In this document: positions 33,629-40,474 of the stretch, piece after piece | How positions within the stretch are numbered: position 1 is the first letter of the stretch | How the letters are laid out: every line of letters starts with the position of its first letter | Assembly (NCBI GenBank): GCA_009827225.1 | Contig: WUAI01000024.1 | Location: 1 to 49,529 of the forward strand | Length of the DNA stretch: 49,529 bases | Direction: 5' to 3' | Source: Flavobacteriaceae bacterium | GTDB lineage: Bacteria; Bacteroidota; Bacteroidia; Flavobacteriales; Flavobacteriaceae | Position numbers and translations under genes: made by a program | Notes under the pieces: generated by a model | The model's database searches: none | What the model was told of the DNA's origin: nothing | The model's input: only the letters and a program-made list of their open reading frames with translations

Positions 33629-34156
33629 TTATTCGATCTCAATATCAACATCATCTACTCCCTCTGTCGAGGCTTCTTCATCCTTAGCAGTTTCGTTTTT
33701 CTTGGACGGCTTAGGTTTTCCCTTCTTCTGAATGGATTCCGGATTGCCCTTTGGAGTCACATTGGACTGCGTACTTCTCGCGGCAGACTCACCGTAATAA
33801 TAACCAATAATCGAGCCTAAAAGACCGCCTAAAGAAGCAATGACCAGTTGCAAAGCATCAATTTTTTCCTGGTAAACGTCACTTGAGGTCACTGCAAAAA
33901 TACTCAGGGTCACAAAAAGAAGCACTATAATAAGTGCTAAGAAATGCTTAAAATCATTGATAATATTGACAAAGATTTGTGTGATGATATAAGAGATACT
34001 ATGATCTTGTTTCCCGGTGGAGCTAACCGACTTGAATCTACCCCATCCAAAAATTTGTGCCATCCAGCGCAAACATAAAATGAAGACCAGTAGCAGTAAG
34101 ATTAGAACCAATACACCATTCACATGCGCCTCGAGGAAATAAAAGAAATCATCCAT
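33629..34156 (-). CDS. Three-helix membrane protein with charged C-terminal tail, partner of the YEATS protein
   Basis: 175 aa, not a family I can name. Hydrophobic helices are visible at about 14-30 (GVLVLILLLLVFILCL), 71-90 (HFLALIIVLLFVTLSIFAVT) and 101-121 (ALQLVIASLGGLLGSIIGYY). The last ends in GYYYGES. After this comes a Lys-rich then Asp/Glu-rich tail (about 129-175), which is probably cytoplasmic and flexible. A membrane anchor next to a soluble YEATS reader resembles a split form of a membrane-plus-YEATS architecture. It might serve as anchor, oligomeric scaffold or effector; nothing catalytic is visible. It is the first gene of the pair and has its own candidate promoter. Confidence 0.8.
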   Translation of the reverse strand: MDDFFYFLEAHVNGVLVLILLLLVFILCLRWMAQIFGWGRFKSVSSTGKQDHSISYIITQIFVNIINDFKHFLALIIVLLFVTLSIFAVTSSDVYQEKIDALQLVIASLGGLLGSIIGYYYGESAARSTQSNVTPKGNPESIQKKGKPKPSKKNETAKDEEASTEGVDDVDIEIE

Positions 34157-34184
34157 ATCTTTAATATTGAGGGGAGCAGAAACT

Positions 34185-34214
34185 TAAAGGTACAAAACTT
34201 TCTTTTTTTTGCAA
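34185..34214 (-). promoter_or_regulatory. Candidate promoter (TTG-N19-TACCTTTA) of the membrane protein-YEATS operon
   Basis: On the minus strand TTG (34212-34214) precedes TACCTTTA (34185-34192) by 19 bases, one base off TAnnTTTG. Transcription would begin about 20 bases before the ATG at 34156. Confidence 0.5.
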
Positions 34215-34290
34215 TAGAGATTCTGTAATCGTCATCATAGATATTGATAATTTTTGTAAGTTTCAGAAAAGATAACAGACCTAAAACTAT

Positions 34291-34995
34291 ATGTGTACCG
34301 TCACTTTTTTACCGAGGAATAATTCGGAATTCATATTGACTTCGAATAGGGATGAGGCCCCTAACAGGGCCACGCTCATGCCAGATTTTTATAGCGTGAA
34401 CGGGAGTCATCTATATTTTCCGAAGGATCAAATTGCCGGTGGGACATGGATAGGCACCAGTTCCAAAAACCGTGTGGTTTGTTTGCTGAATGGCGGCTTC
34501 GAACCTCACGAAAGACGAGCTGAATATCGAATGAGCAGAGGACTCATAGTGACCGAATTGCTCACATCCGAGAATGCCGAGGAGACTCTTAACGGTTTTG
34601 ACCTGCATGATATAGAACCCTTTACTTTGATAGCTGCCGATTGGAATGACGATCTCCAATTGTTCGAACTGGTCTGGGATGGAGAAAGGGCGCATCTTAG
34701 TAAGAAACCCCTCGAGCCCACAATATGGTCTTCTTCTTTGTTATATACTTCTGAAATGAAACAAAAACGTGAGTTGTGGTTCGATGTTTTTCTGAAAGAT
34801 GTGGAAGTTCCTTCAGAAGATAACATACTGGATTTTCATAAGAATGCCGGAGAAGGCAGTTCCGACTATGACCTTATCATGGATCGGGGATTTGTAAAGA
34901 CGAGGAGTATCAGTCAGGTGCGAAGAGACCATACAAATACTGTTTTTCGTTATGAAGATTTGAGTTCCGAAAAAGTTTCAATCAGGGAAATATGA
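34291..34995 (+). CDS. NRDE-family (TANGO2-like) Ntn-hydrolase-type protein
   Basis: 234 aa. It starts MCTVTF, placing Cys at position 2, where Met removal would expose an N-terminal nucleophile. The family signature NRDE is at about 19-22 (TSNRDEAPNR), followed by FPKDQIAGGTWIGTS and VVCLLNGGF, both typical. Proteins of this family (human TANGO2 is a relative) are thought to adopt an Ntn-hydrolase fold; the substrate in bacteria is unknown. The protein is cytoplasmic by sequence. Its last four bases overlap the start of the next gene (ATGA), showing translational coupling. It is divergent from the YEATS operon across 134 bases. Confidence 0.9.
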   Translation: MCTVTFLPRNNSEFILTSNRDEAPNRATLMPDFYSVNGSHLYFPKDQIAGGTWIGTSSKNRVVCLLNGGFEPHERRAEYRMSRGLIVTELLTSENAEETLNGFDLHDIEPFTLIAADWNDDLQLFELVWDGERAHLSKKPLEPTIWSSSLLYTSEMKQKRELWFDVFLKDVEVPSEDNILDFHKNAGEGSSDYDLIMDRGFVKTRSISQVRRDHTNTVFRYEDLSSEKVSIREI

Positions 34996-36008
34996 ACTAC
35001 ACAGGCAAAATAATTGTACTGGCCTATCCGGATACGTTTGTCACCATGAGTGATGAATGGATTTGCAAGTTTCTTCCATTGGTTGGATTGGGAACCCAGA
35101 AATATATCAAGGCCGGACATGCAGCCCTGATCCTCGTGGAGAATGAGAGCGGCATGGCCCGTTATTATGATTTTGGCAGATATGTAACTCCTGCGGGCCA
35201 CGGCCGGGTGCGTGGTAGCAATACCGATGCTGAATTAGAAATACCGTTCAAAGCAATCCTTGATTCCGGAGATGAACTGCAAAACCTTGATGAATTTCTT
35301 TTATGGCTGGATGCGAATCCGCAGAAAACCCATGGTGAAGGGAGGTTACTGGCTTCCGTATGCGACGCCATCCATTATGAGAGTGCCCATGGCTATATTT
35401 CCAATCTTCAAAAAAGGGGAAGTATTCCCTATGGAGCTTTTCATAAAGATGGAAGTAATTGCTCACGATTTGTGACAGACACTATCCTGAGTGCCACACT
35501 CGAAAAAAGGATCATCAAGGCATTGAAGTTTAATAAGAGATTTACCCCAAGTGCAGTGGGTAATGTCGAAAAGGCCGCACCATCCAGCAACGTTTGGGAA
35601 GTGTCTGGCGGACAAATAAGTCCTTTCACGAGTTCTGCGTTTAAGGAGAACCTCGTCAATTATTTTCATCGAACCCCACATTGGGGTCTGAAATCGGTTC
35701 CACGGGAAACGATGCCGAATGCGGTTCAAAAACTTGAGGGTATAGGTAGCAGTGCTTATTTTTATCTTACTTCGGAATCAGGTCTGGGCAAGGCCGAGGT
35801 GCGTATAAGACGTTATAACGATCTGGGTGAAATGGATTTCGACGGAGTATTCTTCTCGAAACATTTCCGAAGAGAACTGCCCTACACTTTCACTTACGAT
35901 TCTCATTGCGAGTTTTGCCACGTACTTCAGGATGGTCACCTGATTCAACTACAATTTGTCAAGAAATTTTCTGAAGTTAATTCTGCGCAAAAGGTGCGCT
36001 CAGCTTGA
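34992..36008 (+). CDS. Permuted papain-like protein (DUF6695-like), possible amidase or peptidase
   Basis: 338 aa, cytoplasmic by sequence. Near the N-terminus is AGHAALILVENESGMARYYD with His43. About 115 residues later comes DGSNCSRFVTDTI with Cys157. The order His then Cys, with GHA followed by a YYDFGRY strand, is that of circularly permuted NlpC/P60 (YiiX/LRAT-like) folds. I infer a thiol hydrolase or acyltransferase; the third catalytic residue is not identified. The C-terminal third (GLKSVPRETMPNAV, YFYLTSESGLGKAEVRIRRY) is of no family I know. The DUF number is from memory. It overlaps the NRDE gene by four bases and its 3' end overlaps convergent apaG by 32 bases. Confidence 0.75.
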   Translation: MNYTGKIIVLAYPDTFVTMSDEWICKFLPLVGLGTQKYIKAGHAALILVENESGMARYYDFGRYVTPAGHGRVRGSNTDAELEIPFKAILDSGDELQNLDEFLLWLDANPQKTHGEGRLLASVCDAIHYESAHGYISNLQKRGSIPYGAFHKDGSNCSRFVTDTILSATLEKRIIKALKFNKRFTPSAVGNVEKAAPSSNVWEVSGGQISPFTSSAFKENLVNYFHRTPHWGLKSVPRETMPNAVQKLEGIGSSAYFYLTSESGLGKAEVRIRRYNDLGEMDFDGVFFSKHFRRELPYTFTYDSHCEFCHVLQDGHLIQLQFVKKFSEVNSAQKVRSA

Positions 36009-36357
36009 ATAAAGGAATACCCACTTTTATCTTTCGGGTAGGGGTTAGCATGTTATAATAACCCTGCATGGAGCCCACAGGAGAATTCAATAAACATCCG
36101 CTGTTATACGTGTGTTTCTCTCCCGGATCGATAATAGGTTGCTCTCCGATTACGCCGTCGCCTTCCACTATCTCGGTGGCATTCAGCGCATCTTTTATCA
36201 TCCAATAGCGAGAAGTAAGTTGTACAGGATATTCACTTTGGTTTTCGATAGTGATGGTATACGAGAACGCATACTGCCTTTTGTGATTATTGTAAAAGGT
36301 GTCTTCGTATTGCGTTTCTACGGAAACTTTTATGCCCTGTGTAATTAATTGAATCAT
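35977..36357 (-). CDS. apaG: ApaG family protein
   Basis: 126 aa, a fibronectin-III-like small protein. Landmarks are GIKVSVETQYED, YAFSYTITIENQS, VQLTSRYWMIKDA, EGDGVIGEQPIIDPGEKHTY and GSMQGYYNM. ApaG is associated with Co2+ resistance and Mg2+ efflux in enterobacteria; its biochemical activity is poorly known. The DUF3667-like gene starts upstream on the same strand, but in transcript order apaG comes first: its start at 36357 is upstream of nothing else nearby, and the DUF3667-like stop is one base away at 36359, so the DUF3667-like gene precedes apaG in one operon. Confidence 0.93.
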   Translation of the reverse strand: MIQLITQGIKVSVETQYEDTFYNNHKRQYAFSYTITIENQSEYPVQLTSRYWMIKDALNATEIVEGDGVIGEQPIIDPGEKHTYNSGCLLNSPVGSMQGYYNMLTPTRKIKVGIPLFKLSAPFAQN

Positions 36358-36358
36358 C

Positions 36359-37624
36359 TTAATACATAGCCGCCGTTATCGTAAAAAATAGAACGGCACT
36401 TATGGTAGCACTTATCGCAAATACCCAGTTTAAAAATATGAATTTTATTATTGTTATTAGTCGGTTTTGACGATAAAAATTACGCAGGGCTTTGTAAAAA
36501 TAAAATGGTCCGATTATAAAATATAAAATGGAGGCGAAAATATCATTTCCAATAATTGTATCGGGGATAAGACAGATGAGGGAGGCAAGAAATATGAAAC
36601 TGAAAATATGGAATATAAAGATCATATGTTCCATGTAGGTATATTTCTTTTTTGAATAGATCAACCAAAAGAACAAAGCAAAAACCGGGGTAAAAAAGAA
36701 GACGAAGAACGGCGTCTTTTCTATGAGGTAATTTGCAAATTCCCTTGGATTCTCTTCGATCTCTTCAAACATTTCGTTCTTTTGATAGGCCCAGCGATTA
36801 TAGTTGGTTTGCGGATGTTTCAGGCTATCCAGGGCCAACGAAGGATCTTTTATCTTGGTGGTTTTATAAAAGTCCCTGTAAAGCACAAATCTCTGGAAGA
36901 ATTTCCCGGCGTTGCTTAAAGTGTCCAGGTCTTCTTCGGAGTAGTATTTATAAGTCTGAGCCGTATCTTTTTTGCGATTAAACAAGTTTATGTTATTGAC
37001 TATTGTATCCAGGTTGGGGTTGCGTATAACTTCATCGCTGGTTAGGATAGAATCCAGATTCACTCCTTTTTGTTCAAGGATAGAATCGAGGTCAACACCT
37101 TGTTCGCTTAAAATAGAATCCAAATTCTCTTTTTGATTCAACAGGATGGAATCCACATCGACGGTGTCCTTATCGGCACGCACCAATTTAAAATCATCTC
37201 CGTCTTTTTTCAGTTCGAAGTTGGGGCCATCTGTTGTGGTGGTGTCCTGGACAAAGTTACTCTCTCCTGTAAAAGTTGAAATCAATCCCTGAACCAGGAA
37301 ATAAATGATGGACACACTTAGAAAAAAACGAAAGGGATTGGCGTATTTCAACCGTTGACCGCCTACAAAATTACGTGTGATCACGCCCGGACGGAACAGG
37401 AGGTCCTTGATAGTAAATCGAAAACGGGAATCGTAGGTAATGATACTTCCGATGAACTCTCCTAAGAAATCTTTAAGGGATAGGTTTTTGGTGGTGTTGA
37501 GCTGACCGCAGTAGGAGCAATATACATCGCTCAATTCGAGAGGATGTTTGCAGTTCAGACATTCGGGGCCACGATATTTTTGGGCTTTCCGGCCCTTAAA
37601 TTTTTGTGGTAGTTGGTCAGTCAT
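36359..37624 (-). CDS. DUF3667-like membrane protein with zinc ribbon and 11-residue repeats
   Basis: 421 aa. An N-terminal zinc ribbon (Cys22-x2-Cys25 and Cys36-x2-Cys39, CLNCKHPLE and YCSYCGQLN) is followed by LKDFLGEFIGSIITYDSRF and RPGVITRNFVGGQRLKYANP, which are typical of the DUF3667 family. One membrane helix follows near 98-117, then a long hydrophilic region, then several helices in the last 150 residues (TPFFVFFFTPVFALFFWLIY; FIFHIFSFIFLASLICLIP). The loop after the first helix holds four tandem 11-residue units with DSIL. The ligand and role are unknown. It is upstream of apaG with a one-base gap. Confidence 0.85.
   Translation of the reverse strand: MTDQLPQKFKGRKAQKYRGPECLNCKHPLELSDVYCSYCGQLNTTKNLSLKDFLGEFIGSIITYDSRFRFTIKDLLFRPGVITRNFVGGQRLKYANPFRFFLSVSIIYFLVQGLISTFTGESNFVQDTTTTDGPNFELKKDGDDFKLVRADKDTVDVDSILLNQKENLDSILSEQGVDLDSILEQKGVNLDSILTSDEVIRNPNLDTIVNNINLFNRKKDTAQTYKYYSEEDLDTLSNAGKFFQRFVLYRDFYKTTKIKDPSLALDSLKHPQTNYNRWAYQKNEMFEEIEENPREFANYLIEKTPFFVFFFTPVFALFFWLIYSKKKYTYMEHMIFIFHIFSFIFLASLICLIPDTIIGNDIFASILYFIIGPFYFYKALRNFYRQNRLITIIKFIFLNWVFAISATISAVLFFTITAAMY
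37028..37159 (-). repeat. Four tandem 33-base units in the DUF3667-like gene
   Basis: Codons 156-199 encode four 11-residue units: DVDSILLNQKE, NLDSILSEQGV, DLDSILEQKGV and NLDSILTSDEV. A fifth, diverged LDTIV follows. The period of 11 suggests an extended coil between membrane helices. Confidence 0.85.
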
Positions 37625-37674
37625 ACGGTAAATTTAAACAAACTTACCGATAGAAACAACGCCGAATTTCAGGT

Positions 37675-38928
37675 TTAATTATTTGAAATTTCGTGGGAAT
37701 TGGATTGCCCATATCCAATAATTCGATCGAATCGCTCACCGGGACCCCGATAATAAACCAACACGGAATAGTTGTTTTCGGTTTGCCAGAAATTCCCACC
37801 AATGGCGCCCTGGTCAATGGAACCATCGCGATCCACTAGCACAAATCGATAGTTATAAAACCCCTGTTTGAACAAACGCGTATTTCTGAATACGTCGGCA
37901 TCGGCATCATAACGCATGTAGGTGCTGTCGTCGATACACCAGTTGTTAAAATTTCCGTAGATATGAATCTCCTTATCGCCAATATCTTCAAAATACTGCA
38001 ACGCAAAATGCATCCGAATATATTCTGCTTCGATATTCGTGTTTTCTGCGCGAAATGCACGCACTACAAAATTTCCATTGATATCAGGATTGTAAGTGTA
38101 GGGCCTGTCGAAGCGGGCTCCTCTGGTATATAGATAATGCTCGAAGAGATCGGTAAGTTCGATTCGGCGAATACCATTATTAGCGGATCGGGCTTCCTTG
38201 CTATCGAAAAAGTGAAATTCATTGCCGCCCCAGAAAGCTGCTTCCTGGTCATAACGATAGATCAATTCTGTTCCAATGGTATATTGAGGTTTCAGGTTTG
38301 TGATGGCCTGTTTGATATTGCCATTTTGAATCACTAATGTTTTTACATTCTGCTTCGGATTGATCAAAAGTTCGTCCTTGGAATTGATGGCAAATTGTAC
38401 GACCTGCTTAGTGTCGATATATTTAATATCCCTGGATCTCTTTATTTCTACACCCACACCAACCTCTTGCCGCATGATCATAAACTTACGTGTGAAAACC
38501 AGATCACCGTCATAATTGTAAACGCTGATAAGGTAGTTTCCGGTTTTTTTCAATCTACGGGTTTCCCGATTCGGGATATTCAGGAAATAGTGTGAATATA
38601 GCTGAAGGGAGTTGAGTGAATTTTCATAGGTTTCTATGCGAACATCATCGAATCCATCGAGGAATTCTCCTTTAGACAAGTCGCTTTCAGACCAGTCGAA
38701 ATTATGATGGGTGATTTTATAGTAGTAATCCTCTTCATCCCCGTTGATATCATCGAATGACAGCCTGAGGGATTCACCCAGCCTGATTATAGGTAGTTCG
38801 CTGAACTGGGAATTACCGCTAAACTGAACGGTACGGATATGATAGGGTTCAATTTTTTCGATTATCTGAGCATGGATATTCAAGGCAAAGCCGAATATCA
38901 TTGTCAGGATGACCATTTTCTTAGACAT
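37675..38928 (-). CDS. Exported DUF5103-like protein
   Basis: 417 aa from the ATG at 38928, chosen because a signal peptide (MVILTMIFGFALNIHAQ) follows at once and because a -7 element lies between it and an upstream in-frame ATG at 38973. It is beta-rich. The N-terminal part has PIIRLGESLRLSFDDINGDE and YYYKITHHNFDW. The C-terminal part (about 320-380) has EIHIYGNFNNWCIDD and QGFYNYRFVLVDRDG, resembling an E-set/CBM48-type carbohydrate-binding module. This pattern fits the DUF5103 family common in flavobacteria (from memory). No catalytic site is visible. It is divergent from nqrA. Confidence 0.85.
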   Translation of the reverse strand: MSKKMVILTMIFGFALNIHAQIIEKIEPYHIRTVQFSGNSQFSELPIIRLGESLRLSFDDINGDEEDYYYKITHHNFDWSESDLSKGEFLDGFDDVRIETYENSLNSLQLYSHYFLNIPNRETRRLKKTGNYLISVYNYDGDLVFTRKFMIMRQEVGVGVEIKRSRDIKYIDTKQVVQFAINSKDELLINPKQNVKTLVIQNGNIKQAITNLKPQYTIGTELIYRYDQEAAFWGGNEFHFFDSKEARSANNGIRRIELTDLFEHYLYTRGARFDRPYTYNPDINGNFVVRAFRAENTNIEAEYIRMHFALQYFEDIGDKEIHIYGNFNNWCIDDSTYMRYDADADVFRNTRLFKQGFYNYRFVLVDRDGSIDQGAIGGNFWQTENNYSVLVYYRGPGERFDRIIGYGQSNSHEISNN

Positions 38929-38946
38929 ATTTGAAAATTTACCGCT

Positions 38947-38954
38947 TAAAGATA
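38947..38954 (-). promoter_or_regulatory. Candidate -7 element (TATCTTTA) of the DUF5103-like gene
   Basis: Minus-strand TATCTTTA is one base off TAnnTTTG, with a TTG 16 bases upstream, slightly short of the usual spacing. It supports the start at 38928. Confidence 0.35.
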
Positions 38955-39049
38955 AAACAATTTTTATGCCCAAATTTTTTTCGAAAACCTTGTCGTTAAT
39001 CTTAGCGGAAAATTATAGTTATTTATTATGCAAAGCAGGTTTTAATTCC

Positions 39050-39057
39050 TAAATTTG
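39050..39057 (+). promoter_or_regulatory. Candidate -7 element of the nqr operon (TAAATTTG)
   Basis: TAAATTTGCA matches TAnnTTTG, giving a leader of about 55-60 bases before the nqrA ATG. No good -33 TTG is seen. Confidence 0.5.
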
Positions 39058-39120
39058 CAATCGCAAAATCTGACTAAAAATTCTGTAAGGATTTTTAAAA
39101 GAATTTAATACAAGAACCCT

Positions 39121-40470
39121 ATGTCCAAAGACATTAAGATTAGAAAAGGTCTTAATATTAGATTGAAAGGCGAAGCAGAAAAAACTCTTTCCAAAGCACC
39201 ACGCTCACGAACCTTCGCTATAAGACCTAAAGATTTTCACCTCATCACTCCCAAAATGGTTCTTAAAGAAGGCGCAAAAGTGCAGGCTGGAGAAACCGTT
39301 TTTTATTCCAAAGCCAACGAGGCCATCAAGTTTGCTTCACCGGTAAGTGGAACATTAACTCAAATTGAAAGAGGTGCGAAAAGAGTAATCACACAAATTG
39401 TAATTGAAGCCGATTCTCAAGATACCTTCATGGATCACGGGAAACTGGATCCGGGTACGGCGAGTGCAGATGCGATTAAAACATTGCTATTGGAGTCGGG
39501 TTGTTGGCCTTTTATCAAGCAGCGACCTTATGACGTAATAGCAAATCCGGAAGGATCACCAAAGGCGATCTTTGTATCCGGTTTGAATACAGCGCCTCTG
39601 GCCGCAGATTTGGATTTTACTTTACAAGGCAAAGAGAAAGAATTGCAGGCTGCAGTGACAGCCCTAAGCAAACTTACCGAAGGCAGCGTTCACATCGGGG
39701 TAGGAAGCAATGCTTCTCCACTATCTGGTATGACAGATGCGGTAATCCATTCCGTGAAAGGACCACATCCTGCAGGAAACGTGGGAACGCATATTGCCAA
39801 AATTGATCCTGTGAATAAAGGAGAAGTGGTTTGGACCGTGAATGCCCAGGATCTGGTGATAATAGGAGAGTTACTTTTGACAGGAAAGTTCAATGCCGAA
39901 AGGGTGATCGCGTTGGTTGGTTCTAGTGTGAAGGCTCCGCAATATTACACCACGCGTGCGGGAGCAGAGGTTTCAACCTTTGTATATGACAGCGGGATCA
40001 ATGAGGAAAATTCAAGGGTGATCAGCGGAAATGTTCTCACAGGAACGGCGATTTCACCCAAGGGACATTTAGGCTATTACAGCAATACGGTAAGTATTAT
40101 TCCGGAAGGAGACGATTACGAATTCTTCGGATGGAACAAGCCTATTTTCAATAAAATATCTCCTTCGCGAGCGTTGACCTTTTCGTGGATGTTTCCGAAG
40201 AAAAAATACGACTTGAATACCAATACCAATGGAGAACACCGTGCCTTTGTAGTTACAGGTAATTACGAGGCAGTCTTTCCATTGGATATCTATCCACTTC
40301 AAATTTTAAAAGCCTGTATGGTGCAGGACCTGGATCAAATGGAAGCCCTGGGGATGTACGAAGTTGCCCCTGAGGACTTTTCACTTACCGAGTTTATCTG
40401 TGTGTCCAAGCAACCACATCAGCAAATAATCAGAGAAGGATTGGATTTAATGTATAAAGAAATAGGATAA
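39121..40470 (+). CDS. nqrA: Na+-translocating NADH:quinone reductase subunit A
   Basis: 449 aa peripheral subunit of Na+-NQR, implicated in quinone binding. Landmarks: IRKGLNIRLKGEAEKTL, PKDFHLITPKMVLKEGAKVQ, FASPVSGTLTQIERGAKR, SGCWPFIKQRPYDVIA, VGSNASPLSGMTDAVIHSVK and HLGYYSNTVSIIPEGDD. The length matches the family. First gene of a six-gene operon in the canonical A-F order, which distinguishes NQR from the related RNF complex. Confidence 0.98.
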   Translation: MSKDIKIRKGLNIRLKGEAEKTLSKAPRSRTFAIRPKDFHLITPKMVLKEGAKVQAGETVFYSKANEAIKFASPVSGTLTQIERGAKRVITQIVIEADSQDTFMDHGKLDPGTASADAIKTLLLESGCWPFIKQRPYDVIANPEGSPKAIFVSGLNTAPLAADLDFTLQGKEKELQAAVTALSKLTEGSVHIGVGSNASPLSGMTDAVIHSVKGPHPAGNVGTHIAKIDPVNKGEVVWTVNAQDLVIIGELLLTGKFNAERVIALVGSSVKAPQYYTTRAGAEVSTFVYDSGINEENSRVISGNVLTGTAISPKGHLGYYSNTVSIIPEGDDYEFFGWNKPIFNKISPSRALTFSWMFPKKKYDLNTNTNGEHRAFVVTGNYEAVFPLDIYPLQILKACMVQDLDQMEALGMYEVAPEDFSLTEFICVSKQPHQQIIREGLDLMYKEIG

Positions 40471-40474
40471 CGCT

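Noticed and set aside
33629-34156. SLATT-type pore-forming effector for the membrane protein next to YEATS
   Set aside because: It has three helices and a charged tail, but I cannot see the SLATT helical pattern with enough certainty; left as unassigned membrane protein.
33179-36008. Recently acquired genomic island
   Set aside because: No integrase, tRNA, direct repeat or clear compositional shift is visible around the block.
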